Below are positions 9,042 to 18,272 of a DNA stretch of 64,000 nucleotides, in pieces. Source of the DNA: Pseudomonas sp. CAN1. Its GTDB lineage: Bacteria > Pseudomonadota > Gammaproteobacteria > Pseudomonadales > Pseudomonadaceae. The stretch is taken from the NCBI RefSeq assembly GCF_030462585.1, contig NZ_JASMRU010000004.1, positions 274,312-338,311 on the forward strand, in the 5' to 3' direction. The translations under genes and the position numbers were made by a program. Every line of letters begins with the position of its first letter. Within the stretch, counting starts at the first letter, position 1. Under the pieces are notes generated by a model. That model was not told the origin of the DNA, ran no database searches, and was given only the letters and a program-made list of their open reading frames with translations.

Positions 9042-9634
9042 AAGGTGCAGCTCCGAGCAGCGAACTGCTCGACCACCTGCTGCCGGAGTTCCAGTTTGCC
9101 GAGCGGCACTCGCTGGCGATGCGGGCGACACCTGCGCAGGTGCTGGATGCGGTGAGCCAACTCACCGCGGAGCACGACCCGCTGGTGCAGCGCTTCCTGC
9201 AGATTCGCGAAGCGCCGGCCCGGCTGGCATTGCGCCTGGGCCTGCGCAACGCCCTGGCGCAGCGGCCGCGTTTCGGCCTGCACGAATTCACCCTGCTCGG
9301 CCGCACGGGCGATAGCGAAATTGCTTACGGCCTGATCGGGCGCTTCTGGCGCAGTGACTTCGGCCTGCGCCCGTGCGCCGACGGCGAGAGCTTCCAGCGC
9401 TTCGCCGAATCCGGGACGGCGCGGCTGATCCTGCATTTTTCCTGCGAACCGGGCGAGCGCGAGGGAGAAGTGCGCGTGCAGACGGAAACCCGTGTGCACT
9501 GCCCGGATCGTCGCAGCCGCCTGCTGTTCACCCCTTACTGGCTGGCGATCCGCCCGGTCAGCGGGCTGATCCGCCGGCGCCTGCTGCGCGATATCCAGCG
9601 CCGCGTCTCAGAGCATCCCCAGCTCAGCCATTGA
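9038..9634 (+). CDS. DUF2867/SRPBCC-like hypothetical protein
   Basis: A protein of up to 198 aa. The [20 protein letters not shown] segment, the RFWR patch and the HFSCEP...VQTETRVHC strand pattern resemble DUF2867 proteins of the START-like fold; function is unknown. The start is uncertain. The homologous region begins before the first ATG (9119). The best fit is a CTG at 9038 that overlaps the preceding stop and has AAGG at 9027-9030; a GTG at 8933 would overlap the previous gene by 109 bp. The 3' end overlaps the tail of radC by 27 bp. Confidence 0.62.
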   Translation: MKGAAPSSELLDHLLPEFQFAERHSLAMRATPAQVLDAVSQLTAEHDPLVQRFLQIREAPARLALRLGLRNALAQRPRFGLHEFTLLGRTGDSEIAYGLIGRFWRSDFGLRPCADGESFQRFAESGTARLILHFSCEPGEREGEVRVQTETRVHCPDRRSRLLFTPYWLAIRPVSGLIRRRLLRDIQRRVSEHPQLSH

Positions 9635-9760
9635 TTGCGGCTCGCCGTCACCGACAATGAAGTGATCGAGCACGCGCACGTCAATCAGCGCCAGCGCCTG
9701 GACGATGCGGCGGGTCAGCAGGTCGTCCGACTGGCTCGGCTCGGCGATGCCGGAGGGATG
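9608..9760 (-). pseudogene. radC: radC, 3' fragment (50 codons) cut off by the mobile element
   Basis: On the minus strand this is the C-terminal part of Rad[14 protein letters not shown], then the family's end with [11 protein letters not shown] and SMAELGML. It begins with the CAT codon for the second His of the HNHPSG motif at 9760. Together with the 174 codons at 20001-20522 it rebuilds an uninterrupted 224-aa RadC, so the insertion added DNA without deleting or duplicating any. Confidence 0.92.
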
Positions 9761-9788
9761 TTAGGAAACAATTTGCTTTGTCACCTAA
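9757..9788. repeat. Left end of the element
   Basis: The junction reads GATG|TTAGG (9757-9765). Inside it lies TCACCTAA at 9781-9788, which recurs at the right end, so TTAGG (9761-9765) and CCTAA (9784-9788) face each other. Two GCTAAA copies follow at 9810 and 9819. These are probable recombinase-binding repeats. Confidence 0.6.
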
Positions 9789-9847
9789 GCGCACTGCTTT
9801 GGGATAGCGGCTAAATTTGCTAAACCAACGCATATAGGGCTTGGGTG

Positions 9848-11053
9848 ATGGTTCTCATTATTCGAAAGTCGGAAATAGCGTCCATAGCGGAAAGCAATGG
9901 CTTTGAAAACTACCTCCCTGCTCAAATTCTTTCATCAGTGGAGTTAAAAGAACCACGCCCAACGGGATTCCCGCTTCTATTCTCAGAACGCCTCGAACTC
10001 ATAGAGCCTGCAGTTCTATATTTACACGAGCATTTAATACATCGCGCCCATTCAAAAGAGACGATAAGAACTTACTGCGAAATACTTCAAGACTGGTTTG
10101 AAACCCTTGAGCAAAATAATATCCAATGGCAAATCGCAGACGCATCAGACCTAATCTCCTATAGAAATAGAATGATAAACCAGCGTAGCGAAAAAACGAA
10201 ATCCAGCTACAGCATATCCACAATAAACCATCGCGTACGGGGGGTTATTAGATTCTACGAGTGGGCGGTAAGAACGAAGCATCTGCGGAGCTCTCCAATA
10301 GGAGAGCGCCCAAGACTCATAATGAAAAGTGTGAACTTTAGCCGCCGACAAAATTTTGAGGCGAACTTAAAGTCGCCATTCATCATTAGACAATATGAAA
10401 ATCTCCCAAACCCTTTAAACCCAGCCGAAGCGCGAGATCTACTTGCCGCCCTACAACCGCCGTTTGATCTGATTGCGAGATGGCAACTTTTTACAGGAAT
10501 GCGCATTAGCGAGGCATTGCAATTAAACCTAGCGGACATTCAGGCAAAAAACCAGAGGCGGAGTATAAAAATAGAAATATGCAGGAAGGGCAGGAAACAC
10601 GGCTATATAATTGCGCCAGCCCCACTGATCAGGGCAACAGAAAACTACATTGCCACACATAGACTGGCATGGCAGAACAGAACTGCATCTAGGGGAAACA
10701 CTCCAAACCCAGAGGCCCTATTCATAACTTCTCACGGAAAAAGAGCTTCAAAGGGAAACTACCAAAGGGCGATACGAGAGACTAGTATTTCTTTGGGATT
10801 TAGATGCACCTCACATACCCTAAGAGCAACTTTCGCATGCACATTACTATCTAAACTCGAGTCGCTTTCGAAGTCTGGCGAAAGTATAAACCCGCTAATG
10901 ATTGTGAAGATATTAATGGGCCATTCCAATATAGAAACGACAGACAGATATCTTCGAGCAATTTACACAGATGGATGCGATGTAGAGGCTATCCTCGAAG
11001 ATCTTTTAGGAAAAAGCAATCATGCAGCGAACTCCAGCATCCAGGATATATAA
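9848..11053 (+). CDS. Tyrosine recombinase, TnpA-like
   Basis: A 401-aa integrase with a SAM-like N-terminal core-binding domain (about residues 50-150) and a complete catalytic set: Arg219 in TGMRISE, His323 and Arg326 in HTLR, His359 in MGHS and Tyr368 in TDRYL. It should cut and join the element ends and the radC target. I take ATG 9848, with AGGG at 9836-9839, over the adjacent GTG at 9845. Its 3' end overlaps the next gene by 32 nt, which implies translational coupling. Confidence 0.88.
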   Translation: MVLIIRKSEIASIAESNGFENYLPAQILSSVELKEPRPTGFPLLFSERLELIEPAVLYLHEHLIHRAHSKETIRTYCEILQDWFETLEQNNIQWQIADASDLISYRNRMINQRSEKTKSSYSISTINHRVRGVIRFYEWAVRTKHLRSSPIGERPRLIMKSVNFSRRQNFEANLKSPFIIRQYENLPNPLNPAEARDLLAALQPPFDLIARWQLFTGMRISEALQLNLADIQAKNQRRSIKIEICRKGRKHGYIIAPAPLIRATENYIATHRLAWQNRTASRGNTPNPEALFITSHGKRASKGNYQRAIRETSISLGFRCTSHTLRATFACTLLSKLESLSKSGESINPLMIVKILMGHSNIETTDRYLRAIYTDGCDVEAILEDLLGKSNHAANSSIQDI

Positions 11054-12743
11054 GGATAGTATCGATAAAAAATTCCAATCGCGGCTATCTCGCCAGGAGC
11101 GAGCGCAATCTATCCGCATCAGAGAAACGACTATAGACTTTAGCCTTCTCAACCTTCCAAAAGATATAGAGATTGCCCTTTCGGAAACATTTAAAACACA
11201 CTGCAGCGCACTATCCAAAGACACCACTATCACTTATTGGAGAAACTTAAGAGTATTCTCGAAGTTTTTAGAAACAGACGGAAAGGTCCGAAGGGTTGAG
11301 GACCTTAATGGAGAAATGCTTCGAAGGTACATTAGATGGCTTAATCGACAAACTTCAATGGACGGCCGTGAGTGGACAAAGCAATCTAGAGCGGCCTATT
11401 ACACCACTGTGAAGTCGCTTCTCAAGACGGCTCTGCTCACCAGGCAATTTGTTTTACATGACATAGACTTCCCAAACAACCCGTTTCCATGGAGGAACAG
11501 AGACACACCTGCCAGAAAAAGACTTTCAGCAGATCACTTAAAGCAAATTCTCGATGCTTGCACGAAAGAAATATCCGATATCCGAAGACGCCGAGAGTCA
11601 TTTAAGAAAAACATCTCGGAGAATCATCAGCAAGGAAGTATTCAGTGGCTAATCTCGCAAACAATTAAAAAGTACAACGGCATAATCCCAGAACGAAAGA
11701 CACTCCAGAAAGTTAAGGACAGAGAATATCTTAAAGCCTTAGAGTCCAATGGAGGCCTAAAAGAAATAGAGCCTTTAATTTATCCGCGCTCAGAAACCCT
11801 CCTACCCTACTATCTATCCATACTCGTGCAAACAGCTGGCAATCCGGCCTCAATTTCCCGCCTCGAAACAACCTGTCTGCAAGAGCTTCCGCTAATTGAC
11901 AATAGAGTCGCAATCATCTGGAGGAAAGGAAGAGCCAGCTCGATCCAAAGGGTTATATTCTCGGACGAGGCCCCCAACAAACCACCTCAATTAGTTAAAG
12001 AACTACTCTCATGGGGCGCCGACCTACGAGCCAAGTCTCCTGAGCCCCTGAAAGAAATGCTATTTATCTTCAAAGGCCCAAGAGAAATTAGCTACCTGTC
12101 TGATCGGACCGCCTCACAAATACTTAACGATTTCTGTAAACGCCATTGTATAGAGCGATTTAGCTTATCAGAGGTGCGCGGCGGAGTCCTTGCAAGCATC
12201 TACCAGTCAACAGGAAGTCTACAAAGGGCCAAGGAGTTGGCAAACCACAAAAGCTCTGCCACAACTATAAAATATGTAAACTCCGACGAAACAAAAATCA
12301 GAAACAGGGAGGTAATTTCTGATATTCAGAAAAGCTTCCTAAAAAACATAAAGCCTAAGAGAGGAAAGCAAGTCTCGCCCTCCCTTCCCCCCCATGGAGT
12401 TAGCACCAAGTCAGTTTCATTATTTGGATTCAACTGCAAAGACCCATATGAAGGGGCGGCTCCAGGCACTAAAAAAGGTGAAATATGCAGTAATTTTCTT
12501 GGCTGCTTTATATGCCCAAACGCAATTATACCAAATGACGCGAAGAGTATTGCGAGGCTAATACAAGCAAAACAGCACCTGACCCAAAGTGCAGAATACA
12601 TACATCCCAGCCGCTGGCAAATTCTTTACGCACCGATCTTGCGAATACTAGAGGAGGATATACTCCCAAATTTCTCCAGCCACCAAACGTCAGAAGCGGA
12701 AAAGATAGTGAAAGACTTGCCGCCACTACCTGAGCTAAGGTGA
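11022..12743 (+). CDS. Second tyrosine-recombinase-like protein with a degenerate active site
   Basis: A 573-aa integrase-fold protein. The box that normally holds the first catalytic Arg reads QTAGNPASISRLE (Asn274 in the Arg place), and the HxxR box reads SEVR (Ser383, Arg386). His409 (ANHKSS) and Tyr418 (KYVN) remain. A C-terminal cysteine group (C472, C489, C495, C498) suggests a zinc-binding finger. It may be a helper subunit of a heteromeric recombinase rather than an independent catalyst. It starts inside the first recombinase gene and ends 6 nt before the third. Confidence 0.82.
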   Translation: MQRTPASRIYKDSIDKKFQSRLSRQERAQSIRIRETTIDFSLLNLPKDIEIALSETFKTHCSALSKDTTITYWRNLRVFSKFLETDGKVRRVEDLNGEMLRRYIRWLNRQTSMDGREWTKQSRAAYYTTVKSLLKTALLTRQFVLHDIDFPNNPFPWRNRDTPARKRLSADHLKQILDACTKEISDIRRRRESFKKNISENHQQGSIQWLISQTIKKYNGIIPERKTLQKVKDREYLKALESNGGLKEIEPLIYPRSETLLPYYLSILVQTAGNPASISRLETTCLQELPLIDNRVAIIWRKGRASSIQRVIFSDEAPNKPPQLVKELLSWGADLRAKSPEPLKEMLFIFKGPREISYLSDRTASQILNDFCKRHCIERFSLSEVRGGVLASIYQSTGSLQRAKELANHKSSATTIKYVNSDETKIRNREVISDIQKSFLKNIKPKRGKQVSPSLPPHGVSTKSVSLFGFNCKDPYEGAAPGTKKGEICSNFLGCFICPNAIIPNDAKSIARLIQAKQHLTQSAEYIHPSRWQILYAPILRILEEDILPNFSSHQTSEAEKIVKDLPPLPELR

Positions 12744-12749
12744 GCAAAC

Positions 12750-14624
12750 ATGCAAAAATACAACCCGTTAAAACCAACAGATAGCCAGAGCCAGGGCGAC
12801 TCTCAAGAAGATAGAAACACCTTCCTATCTAACTGTAAGTGGGAGGATGACGTCTGGACACTATCTCCGACAAATGCAGTGGAAGAAACTAAACCTTGCA
12901 AACTGAACTGGGCATTTCGTGTTTCAAAGGATGAGTTATTCACTGCGACCAAGCACCAGGGGCTACTCGAGAAATCAAAAAAACTGCTATATCTAGCGCA
13001 AACGCGCTCAATTTTGAATGGCATGCCACAAAAATCAAAGAGTGTATCTCAACTATTTGACTACCTGCGAGCACTATTAATATGGATGCTCGAAAACGAC
13101 ATACCAAGCTTTGACTTCCTAGACGACCAATTAGTACTGAAATTCAGATCATACATTTCAAAAAGAACCATAAATAACGGTAGAAATATTAAACAAATAA
13201 CCGTCCAGAAATACTTATCAATAATATCCTACCTTCTCAATTTCAAAACAGAATTGGACATAAAAATCTCGCCACCGCAGAGTGCAGCATACTTCACATC
13301 CATGGAGCGAGAGTTTTGGCCATATACGCCAAATGAAATAGCTCTACCATTAATTGAAAGATCAAAACTATTAATAAAGTCCGCTCCAGCAGTAACATTA
13401 GCTGGCTTAAAAATATACTCAGATGAAATGCTTATAGAGCAAAAAAGCGGCACACCTCGAAAGCAAGCACTTAGCAAGGCATCGAAAAAGCTCTCTGCCG
13501 CAAATCTGCATATACAACAGCCCCGCGCATTTAGAATAAGGTCGGCGAAAGACCTATCAAAACTTATTAACTCCCTATACACCGCCTGCTTCGTGTTGAT
13601 CTCCTATCTAACAGGCGCAAGAGTAAGTGAAATTTTGACATTAAAAGACAACTGCCTAAGACGTGTCTCTAATGGGGATGGTCTAGAGCTAACCGTAATT
13701 GCTGGGCGAATATTCAAGCAAGAAGCTGAGTATTACGGTAGGCCTCATGAATGGGTAGCACCACCACTTACGCAGAAAGCTATCGAAGTCCTAATTTTGT
13801 TATCAGAAAAGCATCGTCTACAAACCGCCAGAAATGACCTGTGGCTACGAAGCAAAAACATTGGTTCGGCTGAATGGGAGCATACATGCAGAACACCAAT
13901 AGAAATATCAACTAGGGATAGATTACGAGGGGCATTGCTAAGCTATTCCGATTGGTTAGACCTGCCTAAGATTAACGGTCGAAAATGGCGTCTTTCAACG
14001 CATCAAGGACGAAAAACATTCGCTCGATTTGCAGCTCTTAGAGACCGATCCTCTCTCTTCGCCTTGTCACAGCAGCTTGGGCACCGTGAACGAGCGATTA
14101 CAGATTTCAGCTATAGCGGCCAGGATTATGATCTTTCGTCAGAAATTGACTCAATTATAGTCGAGCAGTCCATTACCGCTTGGGAGCATTTGCTCGAGAC
14201 ACCACTTCTTGGAGGACGAGCCGGAGATGAGATTATTGCCAAGCGCCCCAGCTTTCAAGGAGCAAGCATGAAACAAGAAATCACCACTTATGCAAGAATT
14301 CTTGTAGATGCAGGCCTTACTCTTGGAGTGTGTGACTGGGGATACTGCATATACAGGAAAGAGTTTAGCAGTTGTAAAGGAAGCAATTTCGGTCCTAGCC
14401 CGCTCAGAAGAGAACCATCTACATGCGCCTCCTGTAAAAATTTTGCTTTAACCAAAGAGCATACGCCTTATTGGGAATACCAAATAATTAAATCTTTGGA
14501 AATTTTAGAGCAACCTGATATCCCCCTACAAACTGCCAGACTAGCTAGGGCGCGGATAGAAGAGGCATCAGAGTTAATTCAGAAAATCAAAATAACTGAT
14601 GACATGGACCAGGAAGATGACTGA
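12750..14624 (+). CDS. Third tyrosine recombinase, TnpB-like
   Basis: A 624-aa protein, close to the length of Tn554 TnpB. Catalytic residues are complete: Arg291 in TGARVSE, His418 and Arg421 in HQGRK, His445 in LGHRE and Tyr455 in FSYSG. The C-terminal domain has a Cys-rich part (CDWGYC, CKGS, CASC) that probably binds zinc. The start has AAGGTGAG just upstream. It overlaps the following TnpC-like gene by 8 nt. Confidence 0.87.
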   Translation: MQKYNPLKPTDSQSQGDSQEDRNTFLSNCKWEDDVWTLSPTNAVEETKPCKLNWAFRVSKDELFTATKHQGLLEKSKKLLYLAQTRSILNGMPQKSKSVSQLFDYLRALLIWMLENDIPSFDFLDDQLVLKFRSYISKRTINNGRNIKQITVQKYLSIISYLLNFKTELDIKISPPQSAAYFTSMEREFWPYTPNEIALPLIERSKLLIKSAPAVTLAGLKIYSDEMLIEQKSGTPRKQALSKASKKLSAANLHIQQPRAFRIRSAKDLSKLINSLYTACFVLISYLTGARVSEILTLKDNCLRRVSNGDGLELTVIAGRIFKQEAEYYGRPHEWVAPPLTQKAIEVLILLSEKHRLQTARNDLWLRSKNIGSAEWEHTCRTPIEISTRDRLRGALLSYSDWLDLPKINGRKWRLSTHQGRKTFARFAALRDRSSLFALSQQLGHRERAITDFSYSGQDYDLSSEIDSIIVEQSITAWEHLLETPLLGGRAGDEIIAKRPSFQGASMKQEITTYARILVDAGLTLGVCDWGYCIYRKEFSSCKGSNFGPSPLRREPSTCASCKNFALTKEHTPYWEYQIIKSLEILEQPDIPLQTARLARARIEEASELIQKIKITDDMDQEDD

Positions 14625-15012
14625 AAGAACACAAAAATCAGCCGATCGAATAATGGAAGCCATCAGAACTTTGCATGAGGAAAGTCCTGACAAGCAGATA
14701 ACCATAACTGCTGTTTGCAATATCGCAGAAGTCTCACGAAATACCATCTATAGGTATCACAAGGACGCCCTAGAAAGAATTCGTCAACTGAATAAATCCA
14801 GTCGGCCGGAGCCCCCGACACTAAAGGACACCGTTGATAAACTTACGAGAGAAAATAGGGCACTCACCTTGCGCCAAGAAAAACTTGCCGCTCTGATTGA
14901 TCACTATTTTTCTGCCTGGCAGGAAGCCAAATCAAAATCGGAACACCAGCAGCGGGAGCTTGCCGAGCTTCGAAAACTGCTCCGCTCAGCCCCAAAGCCA
15001 ATCAACGGTTAG
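14617..15012 (+). CDS. TnpC-like small DNA-binding protein (DUF6262 type)
   Basis: A 131-aa protein. Residues 5-50 form a helix-turn-helix of TetR-like appearance (ITAVCNIAEVSRNTIYRYH), and residues about 65-125 are a heptad-rich coiled coil. This matches the size, order and layout of TnpC in Tn554, an accessory factor that affects frequency and orientation of insertion. An ATG at 14599 would add six residues but has no ribosome site; 14617 has AGGA close before it, though the spacing is short. Confidence 0.75.
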   Translation: MTERTQKSADRIMEAIRTLHEESPDKQITITAVCNIAEVSRNTIYRYHKDALERIRQLNKSSRPEPPTLKDTVDKLTRENRALTLRQEKLAALIDHYFSAWQEAKSKSEHQQRELAELRKLLRSAPKPING

Positions 15013-15025
15013 CTTTTCTTGGGGA

Positions 15026-15043
15026 TTTTCGCGTACGAGAAAA
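15026..15043. promoter_or_regulatory. Near-palindrome before the cargo promoter
   Basis: TTTTCGCGTACGAGAAAA is an 18-bp palindrome centred on GTAC with one mismatched pair position in each arm. It lies 37 bp before the -35 of the cargo promoter. It could bind a regulator, such as the HigA-like protein of the same operon; this is a guess. Confidence 0.35.
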
Positions 15044-15079
15044 ATCTTTAATAGAAATTGCGAAACCGTGCCCCACCTA

Positions 15080-15108
15080 TTGAAAATTCACCAAAAACGT
15101 GATATATA
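15080..15108 (+). promoter_or_regulatory. Sigma-70 promoter of the cargo operon
   Basis: TTGAAA (15080-15085), a 17-bp spacer and TATATA (15103-15108). The match is close to consensus and sits 30 bp before the methyltransferase start, so the cargo can be expressed without the recombinase genes. Confidence 0.7.
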
Positions 15109-15138
15109 GCGCGAGCTTAATACTAGGTTGCGCAAATT

Positions 15139-16185
15139 ATGAACATGAACGTCTCGGAGAAGTTTTTCTCTGCAAGCTCCGAATTACCAAGTGAATCTGC
15201 GGGCCCGAAGCTTGTGAGCCTCTTCTGCGGCGCAGGTGGATTGGACTTAGGATTTATAAATTCAGGGTTTGATGTTGTATATGCCGCCGACTACGACTTG
15301 TCCGCCGTTCAAACATATAACCGCAACCATGCAGGAAAAAGAGCTAACCAGATAGACCTGTTAGAGACCAGCGCTGCAGAGCTCTACCAGCAAGCAGTCA
15401 TCGCTCCAGGCCTAGATGGGCATATTGATGGAGTTATTGGCGGCCCTCCCTGCCAAGGGTTCTCGCGCGGAAATACTGGCCGTTGCTTTAGTGATCCTAG
15501 AAACCAACTAGCCGTTAAGTACGCAGAAATTGTTAACTATTTCTTTGAGCACTCAAAGATAAAGTTTTTCTTGTTTGAAAACGTTCCGGAAATTCTTGCA
15601 AGCAAAAATACCGAATTCCTTTCGATGCTACGGGAAAAGCTGTCAGAGAATTTTATCATTCATGAAAAAGAGATCAACGCAGCCAATTTTGGAGTTCCAC
15701 AACAGCGACACCGCTACTTTATCGCTGGAGTTAGCAAGCATATAGACAGTACAAGCTTCAAGTTTCCAGAGCCAACGGCATTAACTCATAAGACCGTTCG
15801 TGAAGCTATCCATGGTCTACCAGAGCCAATCTATTACAAGAAAGGGTGTGGAGAGAACGACATTCCATTCCACCCCAATCATTGGACTATGCAACCAAAA
15901 TCAAAGCGCTTCTTAACCGGCGAAATGCCTACTGGCGGTCGCTCATTCATTAAACTTGAGTGGGGCAAACCGAGCAGAACTGTAGCTTACGGAAATCGCG
16001 AGATACATGTTCACCCTGAAGGGCACCGCCGCCTGAGTATCTATGAGGCGATGCAGCTTCAAGGATTCCCAAAGTCATACAGACTTTGCGGAAGCCTAAG
16101 CGCACAGGTTAAACAAGTATCCAATGCGGTTCCACCCCCGGTAGCAACCGCGCTAGCCGAGAGCTTGAAAGACTTATTATTTTAA
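15139..16185 (+). CDS. C5-cytosine DNA methyltransferase (Dcm/HaeIII-like)
   Basis: A 348-aa protein with all the main C5-methylase motifs in order: motif I FCGAGGLDLGF (29-39), the catalytic GGPPCQGFSRGN with Cys105, ENV (147-149), QQRHR (188-192), then a short target-recognition region, RLSIYEAMQLQGFP and QVSNAVPPP. It transfers a methyl group from AdoMet to cytosine in an unknown site. It is the first cargo gene, followed after 11 bp by the GHKL ATPase, whose ribosome site overlaps this stop. No restriction nuclease is recognisable beside it. An in-frame ATG at 15145 is an alternative start. Confidence 0.9.
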   Translation: MNMNVSEKFFSASSELPSESAGPKLVSLFCGAGGLDLGFINSGFDVVYAADYDLSAVQTYNRNHAGKRANQIDLLETSAAELYQQAVIAPGLDGHIDGVIGGPPCQGFSRGNTGRCFSDPRNQLAVKYAEIVNYFFEHSKIKFFLFENVPEILASKNTEFLSMLREKLSENFIIHEKEINAANFGVPQQRHRYFIAGVSKHIDSTSFKFPEPTALTHKTVREAIHGLPEPIYYKKGCGENDIPFHPNHWTMQPKSKRFLTGEMPTGGRSFIKLEWGKPSRTVAYGNREIHVHPEGHRRLSIYEAMQLQGFPKSYRLCGSLSAQVKQVSNAVPPPVATALAESLKDLLF

Positions 16186-16196
16186 GGGACTAGTAC

Positions 16197-18272
16197 ATGG
16201 AAGTTCAGCAAAATGATCCACAAAATGAAAGTGATCCGCTAGAAGCGACTGAGCAAACAGAAGACTTAGTCAATAGCAAGCTTGCAAGCGCGCACGACTC
16301 CGGGGAAACCGTAAAGGCGCGCTTAATGACCGACGAGCGAGTTTTCGCACGGATCACTGATGGTATCTACCGAGACCCTGCATCTGCGCTACGTGAATTA
16401 ATCGCCAATGGATACGACGCTGACGCAACGGAAGTTCGCGTAGAAACAGACTTCCCCCGGTTCTCAAAAATATCAGTGCGCGATAATGGCAGAGGCCTGA
16501 CCAAAGAAACTCTGGCCCATGTGATATGTCATATTGGCGGCAGTCTCAAACGAACAAAGCAAGGCCAAAATTTCAATATTTCCAGTGACGACGACCCCAC
16601 TAAGAGCAAGGAGGGGCGCCCTCTCATTGGAAAACTCGGGATAGGTCTGTTTTCAGTCTCACAGATAACTCACCATGTAGTTATCATCTCGAAAACAAAA
16701 GGCAGTAGCAAACGCATATATTGCGACATACTTTTGATGCCGCAGTCAGAAGCCCTTCTTGAGAAAGAGGAGGGTCAAAAATTTGTAACCGGCGAAGTTG
16801 AGATAAAGTTTGTTGAAGCTAACGATATCGACTCGCACGGAACCGAAATACTGCTGCTTGACCTAAGAAGTCACGTGAAAGAAGCCCTTCTCTCTAAAAT
16901 GACATGGGATGCGCTTAGAGAGAAAGATGAGAGCGAGAAGAAAGAGGAAGAAGTCAAAACCGAAGCAGACTTAGCGATAGCCTTTGGTGATGATGGATTT
17001 GAAGGTGGCATTAGCATCGTTGAACCTCTTTTCCATATCGGAGAGATAGACGTACATAACGGTGTAATCCTTAAGGAAGCAAAGCTTCCTTGGAAAAGTG
17101 ATGCGAACTCAGAAGATAAATTCCCGCAACTGGTAGAAAGACTTTCTGCGGCGGTAGACCCCACCGACAGATCAAGCAAGGGACCTAGCATTCAGGAGCA
17201 TTTGGACTATTATCTTAGGATGCTTTGGGTATTGAGCCTTTCGATCCCGCTTCCCTATCTTAAAAAGCATCCGTTCGAAATTGAGAGTACCGACGGTGCG
17301 CAGATATTTCAGATAGACAACAAGCAAAAGGGAAGCCCTGCGGAAGTCAAGCTAGACTCGGGCCAGACGATTGCGGCTAAATATAAATTTAAATCGATTC
17401 AGGCACACAGCCTTCCGTTCAACGTATTTGTGGATGGCATCAAGCTTACTCGACCGCTTCAATATGGGAACTTTAAGCCATTAGACCATGCCATAACCAA
17501 CCCGCTAATATTTATTGGCCGTGCAAAGCCTGATCTCAGCGTTATTCCTGAGCAATATCGGGGCGGCGAGCTTGAGTTTGAAGCCTACCTTTACTGGACC
17601 AAGAAAATTGTTCCAAAAGAACACAACGGGGTTCTAATCCGAATAAACGGCGCCTCGGGAACGCTTTTTGACGAGACTTTTTTAAAGTACCAAGTTTCCG
17701 AACTTACTCGCTTACGCCAAATCACCGCAGAAATCTTTGTAATTAAAGGGCTTGACGCCGCGCTCAATATCGACCGCGAATCATTCAACATAGCGCACCC
17801 TCACTTCCAAATCCTCAAGAACTGGTTGCATTCGGCGATGCGCCAGCTAATGAACAAACATAAGTTGCTCTCTGGAAACATAAACAAAACGACTCTTGGC
17901 GAAAGAAAAGAGAAAACTTTCGAGCAACTTAGAAGCATTGTCTCAGAACACGTAAAGATTTCTGGCGAAACGGCATCAGCACCAAAATCAATTCGGTACC
18001 TCGAAACCGAGAGTGCCACACTCAAATTTGAAGAGGAAACACACAGCAAATCCGTAATTGAGCTGAACAGAGAAAAAGCTCTGGCACCTATCTTGCGGAA
18101 CAAGGCTGCCTCGCCGAGGGACAAAGCGCGCCAGATGCTGAACGAGGAGAAGGCCAAGACGCTTGCCTCGATTCTGACTGTTTATGGGATAGACCAGCAT
18201 CTATCTAAAGAGAGATTTGAAAGCTTGGTCTCCGCGATACTTGAAGTAATGGTCCTAGAGATTGGGAAATGA
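16197..18272 (+). CDS. GHKL-type (Hsp90/MutL/MORC-like) ATPase
   Basis: A 691-aa cytosolic protein. The N-terminal Bergerat fold has the N box RELIANGYDAD (Glu67, Asn71), the G1 box RDNGRG (Asp96) and the G2 box GKLGIGLFS (145-153). A conserved-looking stretch IDRESFN...HP (about 522-532) follows, and the C-terminal 150 residues are charged and helical. Such ATPases close like clamps on DNA or clients; MutL/MORC relatives occur with methylases in restriction-linked operons (Iyer and Aravind). AAGGGA at 16184-16189 gives a good ribosome site. It overlaps the next gene by ATGA, so the two are probably co-translated partners. Confidence 0.85.
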   Translation: MEVQQNDPQNESDPLEATEQTEDLVNSKLASAHDSGETVKARLMTDERVFARITDGIYRDPASALRELIANGYDADATEVRVETDFPRFSKISVRDNGRGLTKETLAHVICHIGGSLKRTKQGQNFNISSDDDPTKSKEGRPLIGKLGIGLFSVSQITHHVVIISKTKGSSKRIYCDILLMPQSEALLEKEEGQKFVTGEVEIKFVEANDIDSHGTEILLLDLRSHVKEALLSKMTWDALREKDESEKKEEEVKTEADLAIAFGDDGFEGGISIVEPLFHIGEIDVHNGVILKEAKLPWKSDANSEDKFPQLVERLSAAVDPTDRSSKGPSIQEHLDYYLRMLWVLSLSIPLPYLKKHPFEIESTDGAQIFQIDNKQKGSPAEVKLDSGQTIAAKYKFKSIQAHSLPFNVFVDGIKLTRPLQYGNFKPLDHAITNPLIFIGRAKPDLSVIPEQYRGGELEFEAYLYWTKKIVPKEHNGVLIRINGASGTLFDETFLKYQVSELTRLRQITAEIFVIKGLDAALNIDRESFNIAHPHFQILKNWLHSAMRQLMNKHKLLSGNINKTTLGERKEKTFEQLRSIVSEHVKISGETASAPKSIRYLETESATLKFEEETHSKSVIELNREKALAPILRNKAASPRDKARQMLNEEKAKTLASILTVYGIDQHLSKERFESLVSAILEVMVLEIGK

